Source: Clostridiales bacterium (GTDB taxonomy: Bacteria; Bacillota; Clostridia; Oscillospirales; Oscillospiraceae). From it: 61,463 nucleotides of DNA. Shown piece by piece: positions 1 to 6,982 of the stretch. Under the pieces are notes generated by a model. The model ran no database searches. It was not told the origin of the DNA and was given only the letters and a program-made list of their open reading frames with translations. The stretch is taken from positions 1 to 61,463 of the forward strand of contig JAQXKZ010000034.1 in NCBI GenBank assembly GCA_029010715.1, given 5' to 3'. The position numbers were made by a program, and so were the translations under genes. The first letter of the stretch is position 1; each line of letters starts with the position of its first letter.

Positions 1-104
1 GCCGTAACTGCGGACATATCGTAGTAGGAACCAAGGCTCCTGAGATCTGCCCTGTCTGCAAGCATCCTCAGGCATTCTTCGAAGTGCGCGCGGAAAATTA
101 CTAA
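1..104 (+). CDS. Rubrerythrin, C-terminal fragment (5' end outside window)
   Basis: Only the last 33 codons are present, ending at TAA 102-104. They encode a rubredoxin-like iron site: RNCGHIVVG at the start, then CPVCKHPQAFF, giving the second half of the paired Cys-x2-Cys ligands for Fe(Cys)4, and the usual short tail ending NY. This is the C-terminal module of rubrerythrin, a non-haem di-iron peroxidase that reduces hydrogen peroxide in anaerobes. The di-iron four-helix domain would lie upstream of the window. A ferritin remnant and desulfoferrodoxin lie about 6 kb away, so the neighbourhood has an oxidative-stress flavour. Identification from the tail alone is good at family level, but a rubrerythrin-like fusion cannot be excluded. 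Confidence 0.85.
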   Translation, partial: RNCGHIVVGTKAPEICPVCKHPQAFFEVRAENY

Positions 105-118
105 GAATAATATTATTC
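105..118. promoter_or_regulatory. Perfect 14-bp palindrome after rubrerythrin
   Basis: GAATAATATTATTC is a perfect palindrome starting directly after the rubrerythrin stop codon. It resembles AT-rich Fur/PerR-type boxes, and a similar string (AAGAATTATTCTCG) occurs at 5930-5943 just after the ferritin promoter. No promoter or gene follows closely, so its role is unclear; it could be a leftover operator or chance in AT-rich spacer. Confidence 0.3.
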
Positions 119-272
119 TCGTCATGTCAGATGCACCCCACAAAACAAGAAGTGCACCCCACGTGTAGAATTGTATCAAAATGGCCTACCTTTTCCACAT
201 CAGAACAAGCTCGCACCGTTCCGTTTCCGCCTGTCGGCGAAAACTGTACTTTGCTCCCTTGTTCTTCCTTTC

Positions 273-307
273 AAACTCGAAGCACATAGGCTTCGAGTTT
301 GTTTTTT
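273..307 (+). terminator. Rho-independent terminator hairpin
   Basis: Stem AAACTCGAAG (273-282) pairs with CTTCGAGTTT (291-300) across an 8-nt loop and is followed by GTTTTTT. It could end transcripts from the rubrerythrin side or be the remnant of a lost gene. Confidence 0.7.
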
Positions 308-337
308 CTGCTTCTTTAGTGTAAAGCATACACATAA

Positions 338-378
338 AAGAACCCCAATTTTGATACAAGGTTGGGGTTCTTCCTTTT
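338..378. terminator. Bidirectional terminator-like hairpin
   Basis: AAGAACCCCAA (338-348) pairs with TTGGGGTTCTT (362-372) and is followed by CCTTTTTG; the minus strand also ends in a T-rich run. The loop holds TTTGATACAA, a string also present in the hairpin at 2541-2573. Confidence 0.65.
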
Positions 379-562
379 TGCCCAAAAGCCCTTGAAATCA
401 GGCGCTTTCTGAAAAACGGCCCTTCCAGACGGATCATTTTCGATAAGGTACAATAAATTGCGCAAATTGAATTACGTAATATCTTGTATTCAAATAAACA
501 TCCTCTAATGTGATTTGCAGAATGATTTTTTCATTCAAAAGAATTACATGGAGGTATGTCTC

Positions 563-895
563 ATGGAAAACACAATGATCTCACAGCGCATCCGTCATTA
601 CCGGCGGCAGGCAAAACTTTCTCAGGAGGATCTCGCCGCGAAAGTCGATGTCTCAGAAACCTACATACGGAAATTGGAGTCAGGCGATCGCTTTCCTTCG
701 TTGGACATGGTATTGAAACTGCCCCGCGCGCTGAGCACCACTCCCGATCATCTGCTCCTCTGGAGCAGCGTGCTCAGTCAGAATAAAAGTGCAGGCGTTC
801 TGGAGCTTCTGAGCGACTGCACGCCGACGGAGTTCATCATCCTGTATGAAAACATGGTCACACGGAAAAAGCTGCTCCGCGAACACGTGAAATAA
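563..895 (+). CDS. XRE-family helix-turn-helix regulator, small
   Basis: A 110-residue DNA-binding protein of the Cro/C1 (XRE) type. The ATG at 563 is chosen over upstream in-frame ATGs because GAGGT sits 7 bases before it. Residues about 7-60 form the HTH_3 domain: RIRHYRRQAKLSQEDLAAKV, then VSETYIRKLESGDRFPSLDM, the recognition helix with the typical Y-I-x-K-x-E-x-G-x-R-x-P-S pattern. The C-terminal 45 residues are helical and match nothing I recognise. It stands alone between non-coding stretches, upstream of the hsp20 region, and has no obvious partner gene. Such proteins usually repress their own or a neighbouring promoter; the target is unknown. The family call is firm, the function is not. 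Confidence 0.85.
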   Translation: MENTMISQRIRHYRRQAKLSQEDLAAKVDVSETYIRKLESGDRFPSLDMVLKLPRALSTTPDHLLLWSSVLSQNKSAGVLELLSDCTPTEFIILYENMVTRKKLLREHVK

Positions 896-898
896 GCA

Positions 899-935
899 TC
901 AGCCGGTGATATGCATTATGCCTGTCCCCGGCTGA
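899..935 (+). terminator. Hairpin after the XRE gene
   Basis: TCAGCCGG (899-906) pairs with CCGGCTGA (928-935) across a 21-nt loop, starting just after the XRE stop codon. The following CTTTCCGG is only weakly T-rich, so this is a probable, not certain, terminator. The rest of 936-1100 shows no gene. Confidence 0.45.
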
Positions 936-1100
936 CTTTCCGGTTCGTAAATTTGCCTATTTCTCGAAATGCAGGCGATGATTGCGAAAGTTGATGTAGC
1001 AGAAGCGAGATTTTACGAGGTCTGGCGAAATTTCAGACAGTGGATGCGAAATTTGCGAAGATAATTATATATGAGAGTTAACAAATTCTTCACAGAAAAA

Positions 1101-1127
1101 TTAGCACTCTCTATTGACGAGTGCTAA
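1101..1127 (+). promoter_or_regulatory. CIRCE operator (HrcA binding site)
   Basis: TTAGCACTC (1101-1109), nine bases, then GAGTGCTAA (1119-1127) is a perfect match to the CIRCE inverted repeat recognised by the heat-shock repressor HrcA. It covers the -35 box of the promoter in front of hsp20, so HrcA bound here should block RNA polymerase. Confidence 0.95.
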
Positions 1128-1142
1128 TAAAAGTGCTATAAC
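1114..1142 (+). promoter_or_regulatory. Sigma-A promoter of hsp20
   Basis: TTGACG at 1114-1119 and TATAAC at 1137-1142 are separated by 17 bases. The -35 box lies inside the CIRCE operator. The transcript would begin near 1149, leaving a leader of about 115 bases before the hsp20 start codon. Confidence 0.8.
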
Positions 1143-1264
1143 ATAATCGCAAGGAGGAAAAGAGGACGGAACAGAGGTTCCGGAAACCGAAATCCGCTTG
1201 CGGCATATACCACACAACAGCCCTGAACAGCATCCAGGACCGAAAATAAAAGGAGGAATGACTT

Positions 1265-1720
1265 ATGTTGTACATGCCTGGTATTTTTGGTGAGGATCTG
1301 ATGGATCGTTGGTTCAACGACATGGATCATGAGTTTGCCCGGATGGAGAAACCGCTCTACGGTCACAATGCCAAGAACCTGATGAAGACGGATGTGCGGG
1401 AGCACGATGGCGGCTATGAAGTTGACATCGAACTGCCCGGCTTCCACAAGGATGAGGTTCATCTCAGCCTTGAGAACGGCTTCCTGAACATAACGGCGGC
1501 AAAAGGCCTTGACAAGGATGAGAAGGATAAAAAGACCGGCAAGCTTATCCGTCAGGAGCGGTATGCCGGCAGCATGAGCCGCAGCTTCTATGTCGGCGGG
1601 GATATCACGGAAGAGGATATCAAGGCCAAACTGGAGCATGGCGTGCTGTCTCTGCAGATCCCGAAGAAGGAAGCAAAGCCGCAACTGCCTGAAAAGAAGT
1701 ACATTGCAATCGAAGGTTGA
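1265..1720 (+). CDS. Small heat-shock protein Hsp20 (alpha-crystallin family)
   Basis: A 151-residue ATP-independent chaperone that holds unfolding proteins in the cytoplasm until the DnaK/GroEL machines can refold them. The start at 1265 has AAGGAGG 8 bases upstream. The alpha-crystallin domain spans about residues 37-140: VDIELPGFHKDEVHLSLENG, then LIRQERYAGSMSRSFYV, and the closing motif AKLEHGVLSLQIPKK, the normal A-x-x-x-x-G-V-L signature. The C-terminal I-x-I/V-type tail is present as IAIEG. Length is typical of clostridial Hsp18/Hsp20. Regulation is visible: a CIRCE element overlaps the -35 box, so the gene belongs to the HrcA regulon and should rise on heat or oxygen stress. The HdeD-like gene follows after 63 bases and probably shares the transcript. 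Confidence 0.95.
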   Translation: MLYMPGIFGEDLMDRWFNDMDHEFARMEKPLYGHNAKNLMKTDVREHDGGYEVDIELPGFHKDEVHLSLENGFLNITAAKGLDKDEKDKKTGKLIRQERYAGSMSRSFYVGGDITEEDIKAKLEHGVLSLQIPKKEAKPQLPEKKYIAIEG

Positions 1721-1731
1721 TCCTCTCACAA

Positions 1732-1755
1732 CTCCCCGCCTGACATGGTGGGGAG
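1732..1755 (+). terminator. Hairpin between hsp20 and hdeD-like gene
   Basis: CTCCCC (1732-1737) pairs with GGGGAG (1750-1755) across 12 bases. The following ATTGCTCATTT is a poor T-tract, so it may act as a leaky terminator or RNA-processing hairpin that lowers expression of the downstream gene. Confidence 0.45.
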
Positions 1756-1783
1756 ATTGCTCATTTAGAGGGAGATGTTTATC

Positions 1784-2350
1784 ATGACGATGAGAAAAAC
1801 AATGTCCGTAATCCTCGGAGTATTAATGATCGCGGCAGGTATATACTGCTTCTTCGCCCCAGTTGAAACTTCTACGATTATCCCGTTTGTGCTGGGGATC
1901 GCGATGATCGTTGACGGCATCGGCCGCATCGTTACCTGGTTCGATATCCGTGATGTCATGCGTCAGAGCGCATGGGTGCTCGTCAGCGCAATCGTGTCCC
2001 TGATTTTCGGCCTGTTGCTTGCATTCTCGCCGGTGCTGCAGATGTCCGTCGGTGTGTCTGTCATTCTGCTTACCGGCTGGTGGATCCTGGCTCTGGGCAT
2101 CATACGCATTGTCCACGCGTTTCATCTGCTCCGGATCAAGAGGGAGTCGGATGGGTTTGGACTCGGCGGGATGATCGGCTCCGACTGGTGGATCGCGCTC
2201 ATCCTCGGCATTCTGCTGGTCATCTTCGGCATCATCGTCATACTCAACCCGCTTCTTGGTCTGGGCGTGATCGGCGTGCTGGTAGGCTGCAGTATCATCA
2301 CGGCAGGGATCAATCTGATCTACCTGGGCAGCAGCCCCTGGCTCCTGTAA
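1784..2350 (+). CDS. HdeD-like DUF308 membrane protein
   Basis: A 188-residue integral membrane protein of the HdeD/DUF308 family. ATG 1784 is preferred because GAGGGAG at 1768-1774 lies at a normal distance; the ATG at 1775 touches that site. Six hydrophobic segments are readable, starting MSVILGVLMIAAGIYCFFA and including IIPFVLGIAMIVDGIGRIV, WVLVSAIVSLIFGLLLAFSP and WWIALILGILLVIFGIIVIL; the two halves repeat the G-x-x-x-I-x-x-G pattern typical of DUF308. HdeD of Escherichia coli is linked to acid resistance, but the biochemical activity of the family is unknown. Position behind a CIRCE-regulated hsp20 with only a weak hairpin between them suggests heat-stress co-expression. Confidence 0.8.
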   Translation: MTMRKTMSVILGVLMIAAGIYCFFAPVETSTIIPFVLGIAMIVDGIGRIVTWFDIRDVMRQSAWVLVSAIVSLIFGLLLAFSPVLQMSVGVSVILLTGWWILALGIIRIVHAFHLLRIKRESDGFGLGGMIGSDWWIALILGILLVIFGIIVILNPLLGLGVIGVLVGCSIITAGINLIYLGSSPWLL

Positions 2351-2540
2351 GGAACCTTTGATCTTTAATGTGAACCAGCCTCGAAGCAAGGTAAACCCAT
2401 TTTTTCGGGGCTGAGTCCCAAAGTGACCCTACTTTTCGGAGCGTGACGTGAAATTCTCCAGGTCCTCCTGCGGGCGCATCAGCGTAAAGCCGCCGGCCAT
2501 ACCTCATATTATTGAATTGAGGTTCTTCTCCAAAACCCGA

Positions 2541-2573
2541 ACACCGATTTGATACAATGTATCAGGTCGGTGT
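2541..2573. terminator. Long nested hairpin in non-coding DNA
   Basis: ACACCGA (2541-2547) pairs with TCGGTGT (2567-2573), and inside it GATAC pairs with GTATC (2551-2563). It is followed by TTCGTTA. The loop region TTTGATACAA is shared with the hairpin at 338-378. No gene ends just before it (2351-2540 shows nothing else), so it may be a relic of a mobile element. Confidence 0.5.
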
Positions 2574-2593
2574 TTCGTTATATCGCAGACTAC

Positions 2594-2815
2594 GTGTTCA
2601 AAGGGACGAAGGATTCGCAGTACCGACTGGCCGGCAATGCTGTGCCTCCGATACCGGCAAACGCAATCGCCAGGCATACTCTATTTGGATGCTCACCGCG
2701 ATGTGGCCTTGCGGGACAGGTTGCTTATAGAAATGTATTCTGATCCGGAGTCCACTCAACATGAACTGGCAGGTAGATTAAAAGTGTCACAGGCCACCAT
2801 ACTGCGCCGTGTCGG
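2594..2815 (+). pseudogene. Debris: C5-cytosine methyltransferase tail and HTH scrap
   Basis: In one frame 2600-2680 reads KDSQYRLAGNAVPPIPANAI, which matches motif X at the C terminus of DNA (cytosine-5) methyltransferases (usual form Q-x-G-N-x-V). Then, in another frame, 2675-2815 reads RDRLLIEMYSDPESTQ followed by HELAGRLKVSQATILRRV, which looks like a winged or simple helix-turn-helix. Neither piece has a start codon with a ribosome site, and the bulk of both proteins is missing. The fragment is best read as the remains of a restriction-modification or mobile element. Naming of the methyltransferase motif is reasonable; the HTH piece is only suggestive. Confidence 0.5.
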
Positions 2816-2819
2816 TGAT

Positions 2820-3440
2820 GAGCATTTCGCCGTTTTTCCACCGTGATCCGGCTGCTGCGTGTAGCCTCGTGACTGCAGAAATCCCCGTAGGTGTAGCAGA
2901 TTACATGGCCGTCCGGCTGCTTATCAATGGACAGCACGTCACAGGCACCCTCGTTGACCCCGGTGAGGCATTCTCCCCCTGCTGTAAGGGTCAGCTCTGT
3001 CACAGACCTAGCCTCGTCTCCATTGTCCGCAAACTTCGTTCGGAGCACGGCGCCGTCGCTGTACCACCTTGACTGCGGCTCCATGGCGGCTTCCGCTTCT
3101 GCCGCCGTTTCATGCGGGGCATTGCACACTTTGGCAAGCCGGTTTTCTCCCAGCTCGTAGTCCTGCCCGTTGCAGCAGAAGTAGCTGTGGGGAATGAATC
3201 CGAAGGCGAAGGCTTCCTCAGCAAAGACAAAGCGGTATTTCTCGTACCGATACTGCGCCGCATCCACCTGACGACCCTGCTTATTCACGGAAGCTCTCAG
3301 AATGATATCCGGTACTTTCTTCGCCATGGCGGGATCGTCAACCACAGCGGAAAAGGTTCCCGTGAGCCGATGGACTCGGTATAGACGAGGGCGGTGGGCG
3401 TCTTATCCGCCGGCGCCGAAATCTCCTGGCTGAATTGACC
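2820..3440 (-). pseudogene. Frameshifted gene remnant of unknown family
   Basis: The minus strand keeps an open frame with protein-like composition, for example YRYEKYRFVFAEEAFAFG, SYFCCNGQDYELGENRLAKV and NEGACDVLSIDKQPDG. Upstream, reading continues sensibly only in a different frame (FSQEISAPADKTPTALVYTE), so a frameshift near 3350-3370 is likely. There is no ribosome site or plausible start, and the 3' end runs into the debris at 2815. I do not recognise the family. It could be an exported or lipoprotein-type protein, judging by the repeated beta-rich segments. Treated as a pseudogene. Confidence 0.45.
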
Positions 3441-3483
3441 GGGATTTGTTACTGGTGACAATCACCCTGCTGTCTTCCGCAAT

Positions 3484-3936
3484 TCACTCAATTCTCTTCT
3501 GCTGCCAATAATTCAGCCGCGGCAATTGCTCTTCAAAGTAGGCCCGCGCCTGCTCCGGAGGCCAGTTTTCATTTGACATGTGTTCAACAAGGAAGCCCGT
3601 TAATTCATCGAGACTTGTGTAAACGAATCTGCCGTCAGTGTAGCACCACTTACAGTATTCTTCGTTAAACGTTCCGTCGGGCTCTCTGCTGATTGCAGAA
3701 TCGTCAAGGGGCATGCCGCAGCATTGGCAGACAAGCTTCCGGGGAGACCCCAAAAGCGTATTGATGGACACGTCAAACAGCTTGGAAAGCAGCTTCAACG
3801 TTTCCGTATTCGGCACGGTTTCACCCGTTTCCCAACGGGATACCGCCTGCCGGGTAACATATAGCTTTTCTGCGAGCTCATCCTGAGATAATCCTTTTTT
3901 GGTCCGGAGCTGCAATATAACGTTCTTTATTTCCAT
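3484..3936 (-). CDS. XRE-type regulator fused to a zinc-ribbon domain
   Basis: A 150-residue transcription regulator. Residues 1-65 are an XRE helix-turn-helix (LRTKKGLSQDELAEKLYVTR, then QAVSRWETGETVPNTETL, a near-textbook HTH_3). Residues about 68-147 form a putative zinc ribbon of the Zn_ribbon_2 type: CQCCGMPLDD, then EEYCKWCYTDGRFVY, supplying two Cys-x2-Cys pairs. The minus-strand ribosome site AGGTGG lies 9 bases before the ATG. Proteins with this pairing are common in Firmicutes, and the zinc ribbon is often found alone as a probable ligand- or protein-binding module; the regulated genes are unknown. The gene stands alone between the debris region and pgeF. Confidence 0.85.
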   Translation of the reverse strand: MEIKNVILQLRTKKGLSQDELAEKLYVTRQAVSRWETGETVPNTETLKLLSKLFDVSINTLLGSPRKLVCQCCGMPLDDSAISREPDGTFNEEYCKWCYTDGRFVYTSLDELTGFLVEHMSNENWPPEQARAYFEEQLPRLNYWQQKRIE

Positions 3937-4051
3937 TTAAATTACCACCTCGCAAATAATATACCACCATTGCCGCGTAAAACCAAGCAACCGGCTGTTG
4001 CTGTCCCGTACTGCGTGATGTGACTGGTGCGGCAGATGAATTTGGGCCGCT

Positions 4052-4834
4052 TCACACTTTACCGCGGCCCTGCTCAATGAGCATTATACCGGTGAGCATA
4101 TGGTCTGCGCCGGACTCGCCGTCTTTCAGCTGGCGCCGGTGCGAATAGAAGATACCGTCATGGTATGTGCAGCAGCCGCAGTCAAAAATCCTTTCGTCCT
4201 GCACGCCTGCCTCTGTAAGAGAAAGCCGTATGGCCTCTTTCACGTCCAGTGTGTACTTACCGTTGTCCTTGGGCGCAAACAGACGGCGGAGCTCATCCTG
4301 ACTGAAGTGGACGGAAAACGGCGCTATAAGGTCCCCGCCGACCTCGTAGCAGTCTTTGCAGATACACGGTCCGAAAGCAATCATGATATCCTCCGGTCTT
4401 GAGCCGTATTCCCGCCGCATCAGCTCAACTGCTCTGACGGATATGAGCGATGCCGTACCCCTCCAGCCGCTGTGTACCATCCCTACCGCTCTCTGCACCG
4501 GGTCAAGAATATAGACCGGAGTACAGTCCGATTCCATGGAAGTGAGCAGAAAGCCGGTCTCGTTCGTCACTATTCCGTCCGCAACTTCAATTGGGTCGCT
4601 GCGCCAGAAAGTATTTATCCCGGCGTCCTTTCTCGTGACGGCCCTCACACAGTCTGAATGACGCTGGAATGTCGATGCAATATCATTTTCGCTCAAATTA
4701 AAATGCGACAGGACCTCCCGGTATCCGGCGTGTCCTTCCTCTGTGTTGCTGAGCCAGCAGCCGCGGCCCTTTGAGGTGAAAACGGTTTTTACGATACCGG
4801 TAGCGTCAAATTCCTTTATGCAGTAATAATCCAT
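4052..4834 (-). CDS. pgeF: PgeF/YfiH-family polyphenol oxidase (peptidoglycan editing factor)
   Basis: A 260-residue cytoplasmic protein of the YfiH (Cu-oxidase_4, laccase-domain) family. Members have been described as multicopper polyphenol oxidases, as purine nucleoside phosphorylases, and as peptidoglycan editing factors that prevent wrong amino acids in stem peptides. The metal-binding residues are visible: FQRHSDCV (first His), ESDCTPVYILD (Cys) and GMVHSGWRGTASL (second His); GPCICKDCYEVG and FYSHRR are also conserved. Length is normal. A minus-strand promoter with correct spacing lies upstream at 4902-4930. The gene appears monocistronic and faces the lipoprotein gene across a divergent region. 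Confidence 0.9.
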   Translation of the reverse strand: MDYYCIKEFDATGIVKTVFTSKGRGCWLSNTEEGHAGYREVLSHFNLSENDIASTFQRHSDCVRAVTRKDAGINTFWRSDPIEVADGIVTNETGFLLTSMESDCTPVYILDPVQRAVGMVHSGWRGTASLISVRAVELMRREYGSRPEDIMIAFGPCICKDCYEVGGDLIAPFSVHFSQDELRRLFAPKDNGKYTLDVKEAIRLSLTEAGVQDERIFDCGCCTYHDGIFYSHRRQLKDGESGADHMLTGIMLIEQGRGKV

Positions 4835-4901
4835 GTTTGTCCCGCTTCCCGCTGACCTTGCGGCTGATATTCGAAAAGTACAGTGTCAGCTTTTTCGCTT
4901 A

Positions 4902-4930
4902 AATATACCATTAACTCGCGTATCTTGCAA
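4902..4930 (-). promoter_or_regulatory. Sigma-A promoter of pgeF
   Basis: Read on the minus strand, TTGCAA at 4930-4925 and TATATT at 4907-4902 are 17 bases apart. Transcription would start near 4895, about 60 bases before the pgeF ATG. Confidence 0.6.
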
Positions 4931-5070
4931 TTACCGATACGCCGGAGCCGCCGGAGCGCAGGCGGGTGCAGAGACAAGGTCTGAGCGGGACTGCCGGGGG
5001 AATATCGAATCACCGGCCCGAGAGGGCAGAAATGAAAACAGCGCGGCGCGCAGTGTTTTCATTTTTCCGG

Positions 5071-5099
5071 TTGAAAGCACATACTCCGCGTGCTATAAT
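5071..5099 (+). promoter_or_regulatory. Sigma-A promoter of the lipoprotein gene
   Basis: TTGAAA (5071-5076) and TATAAT (5094-5099) are separated by exactly 17 bases, with the lipoprotein start 50 bases downstream. Confidence 0.85.
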
Positions 5100-5149
5100 C
5101 GCTTAAACGGGTATACTATTACCGCAGAATTATTTAGGAGTGAATCAGA

Positions 5150-5812
5150 ATGATTTTCAAAAGAACTGCCGCCTTGATTCCGGCGTTAATGCTTACGCTG
5201 CTGTGCGGCTGCGGCGCCGGCGGTACAGAACCCGCGGCAAACTATCCGGAGCTTGCTGCATCGGATATCAGCACGATGAACCTGACCGAGGTATCGAACG
5301 ATAAAATGAAGATGGACTACCCTGCTGACGAATGGCTCGCAGATCAGGGCTCTGAACCTCTGATAATATATTATCAGGCCACCGCTGACAGCGGCCAGAC
5401 CGTAAATATCAATGCCCAGAAACTGAGCGAGTACAGCGAGAAGATCACCGAGAAGGACATGAACGATGTCGTGGAGAGTATAAAGAGCCAGTTTTCTTAC
5501 CTCACCGTGAACGACGCCGGAATGCGTATGCTGTGCGGTGAGCCTGTCATATACATGGAAGGCGTTATGCAGCTTACGGATCAGGCCATAGACGACATGC
5601 TGAAGGAGGGGATCTGGACGCAGGAATTTATAGATTCCTACGGCGGACGGGAGGCTATTCTTGCCATCCCGGCCACGGAACAGATGTATCTCTATACCGT
5701 GAATAATGGCTGGCTGTATCTTTTCGTCGGCACCTATTATCAGGCAGATCAGAAAGACATGGTTCTCAGCACCATGACCGTCCTTGCACAGACCGCGGCC
5801 AGTATCGGCTGA
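5150..5812 (+). CDS. Lipoprotein of unknown function
   Basis: A 220-residue secreted lipoprotein. The start at 5150 follows TAGGAGTG at a normal distance. Residues 1-21 are a type II signal peptide (basic MIFKRT, hydrophobic core, lipobox L-C-G-C), so the mature protein is anchored by Cys21 on the outer face of the membrane. The mature part is acidic, alpha/beta in character, and has a distinct stretch YPADEWLADQGSEPLIIYYQ followed by a long central region ending near AILAIPATEQMYLYTVNNGW. I do not recognise a named domain; the layout recalls small PsbP/LpqN-like or DUF-type folds that detect or bind ligands at the surface. It has its own promoter and no operon partners. Confidence 0.8.
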   Translation: MIFKRTAALIPALMLTLLCGCGAGGTEPAANYPELAASDISTMNLTEVSNDKMKMDYPADEWLADQGSEPLIIYYQATADSGQTVNINAQKLSEYSEKITEKDMNDVVESIKSQFSYLTVNDAGMRMLCGEPVIYMEGVMQLTDQAIDDMLKEGIWTQEFIDSYGGREAILAIPATEQMYLYTVNNGWLYLFVGTYYQADQKDMVLSTMTVLAQTAASIG

Positions 5813-5889
5813 GTCTGATATACGGAAAGAAAACGGAGCCTGTCACCTGGGTAAATTCAGTGATTGGCTCCGCTTTTTCAAAATAGTAC

Positions 5890-5917
5890 TTGACAAGGCA
5901 AAAAACCGGAGTATAAT
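5890..5917 (+). promoter_or_regulatory. Sigma-A promoter of the ferritin remnant
   Basis: TTGACA (5890-5895) and TATAAT (5912-5917) with a 16-base spacer form a near-consensus promoter 84 bases before the ferritin start codon. It still looks intact although the gene is broken. Confidence 0.85.
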
Positions 5918-5925
5918 TTAAACAG

Positions 5926-5940
5926 TAATAAGAATTATTC
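5926..5940. promoter_or_regulatory. Candidate PerR/Fur-like operator
   Basis: TAATAAGAATTATTC is an imperfect inverted repeat placed at about +3 to +17 of the ferritin promoter. About ten of fourteen informative positions agree with the PerR box, and it also resembles a Fur box. Binding here would block the promoter, as expected for an iron- or peroxide-controlled ferritin gene. Similarity only. Confidence 0.4.
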
Positions 5941-6000
5941 TCGATTATGCCCTGCGTGTATACAAACCTGCCATGCAAATATATCCAAAGGATGCAGAAC

Positions 6001-6505
6001 ATGAACGGGAAAGTTTCCGGGCTTATTAGCGAACAGATAAACAAGGAGTTATATTAAGCCCATATCTGGATTTTGCCAATTATCACGCTTCCGCCGGGCT
6101 TGACGGCTTTGAGAACCGGTACGGAATACAGGCGCGGGAGGAACGCGGCCACGCGATGCTCTTTTACCGCTATTTCCGGAATAACTGCCAGACTGTAACG
6201 CTTGAGTCGATTGGCCGCCACGTATGGGTGCGCGGCGATAATATGACTGCATGAAGAGGGCTCTTGAGCGTGAGAAATATGTCACCTCCCTTATAAATGA
6301 CATATATGCCGCCGCTTATGAGGTGCACGATTACAGAACCATGCAGATGCTCGGCCGGTTTGTGAAGGAGCAGGGCGAGGAGGAGAAGAACGCCTCCGAC
6401 ATGATAACAAAGATGGAACATTCCGGCAGCGATGCCAGGGAACTTTATATGCTCAACAACGAGATGAAGGCATGCGCGTATTCCGCGCCTTCACTTGTAC
6501 TGTAA
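6001..6505 (+). pseudogene. Ferritin gene disrupted by two frameshifts
   Basis: Three consecutive frames rebuild one ferritin of near-normal length. Frame 1 from ATG 6001 gives SGLISEQINKELY and then TAA at 6055-6057. A second frame from 6057 gives YLDFANYHASAGLDGFENRY, then REERGHAMLFYRYFRNN, ending at TGA 6252. The third frame from 6251 gives ALEREKYVTSLINDIYAAAY, then KEQGEEEKNASDMITKM, and ends normally at 6505. The ferroxidase Glu/His residues are present but split across frames. Compared with the usual KELYSAYLYLDF, about four bases are missing at the first break. Intact ferritin stores iron as ferric mineral and limits Fenton chemistry. The upstream promoter and operator look intact. 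Two sequencing errors would also explain the pattern. Confidence 0.85.
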
Positions 6506-6535
6506 ATTAAATTTATTAAAGCAGGAGGAAAAACC

Positions 6536-6910
6536 ATGGAACTTAAATTCTACAGATGCAATCATTGCGGAAACATCGTCACCTTTGCAAAGAGCAGCGG
6601 CGTGCCCGTCATGTGCTGCGGCGAAAAGATGCAGGAACTCAATGCCAATACCACTGACGCTTCTGCGGAGAAGCATGTCCCGGTATACAGCGTAGAAAAC
6701 GGTGTTGTAACAGTTAGGGTCGGCTCCGCGCCGCATCCCATGGCAGACGTCCATTACATAGAGTGGGTCGCGCTGCAGACCAAGTCCGGTTTCCAGCTTA
6801 AGTATCTGAATCCCGGCGATGCGCCTGAGGCTGTCTTTGCGCTCGCTTCCGGCGATGAGCTCGAGGCCGTATATGCCTACTGCAATCTGCACGGTCTCTG
6901 GAAAGCGTAA
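6536..6910 (+). CDS. dfx: Desulfoferrodoxin (superoxide reductase)
   Basis: A 124-residue iron protein that reduces superoxide to hydrogen peroxide without making oxygen, a defence typical of anaerobes. The N-terminal 36 residues are a desulforedoxin-like Fe(Cys)4 centre: FYRCNHCGNIV and VPVMCCGEKM supply four cysteines. The catalytic centre II ligands follow: EKHVPVYSV, PHPMADVHYIEWV and the closing CNLHGLW, giving four His and one Cys. AGGAGG lies 8 bases before ATG 6536. The gene is 30 bases after the broken ferritin and may be read from the same promoter. It ends at a strong terminator, so it is the last gene of this stress unit. Its peroxide product would be handled by rubrerythrin. Confidence 0.96.
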   Translation: MELKFYRCNHCGNIVTFAKSSGVPVMCCGEKMQELNANTTDASAEKHVPVYSVENGVVTVRVGSAPHPMADVHYIEWVALQTKSGFQLKYLNPGDAPEAVFALASGDELEAVYAYCNLHGLWKA

Positions 6911-6943
6911 AACAGGATAAGCCGCTCAATAAGCCACTTGTGA

Positions 6944-6982
6944 AAGTCCGCTGTCATGTTATAATACATGACAGCGGACTTT
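6944..6982 (+). terminator. Terminator after dfx
   Basis: AAGTCCGCTGTCATG pairs perfectly with CATGACAGCGGACTT (6967-6981) across an 8-base loop and continues into TTAATATT. The near-perfect symmetry may let it work in both directions. Confidence 0.85.

Larger units (their letters stand above)
119..562. other. Non-coding stretch with short repeats and two hairpins
   Basis: No convincing gene is seen in these 440 bases. It holds a direct repeat of TGCACCCCAC at 132-141 and 153-162, reminiscent of the ends of some IS3-type elements, and two strong rho-independent hairpins listed separately. AT content is higher than in the neighbouring genes. It may be the scar of a lost mobile element; this is inference only. 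Confidence 0.4.
4835..5149. other. Divergent intergenic region between pgeF and lipoprotein
   Basis: No gene is seen. It carries one promoter in each direction: on the minus strand TTGCAA (4925-4930) and TATATT (4902-4907) spaced 17 bases for pgeF, and on the plus strand the promoter at 5071-5099. Confidence 0.7.
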
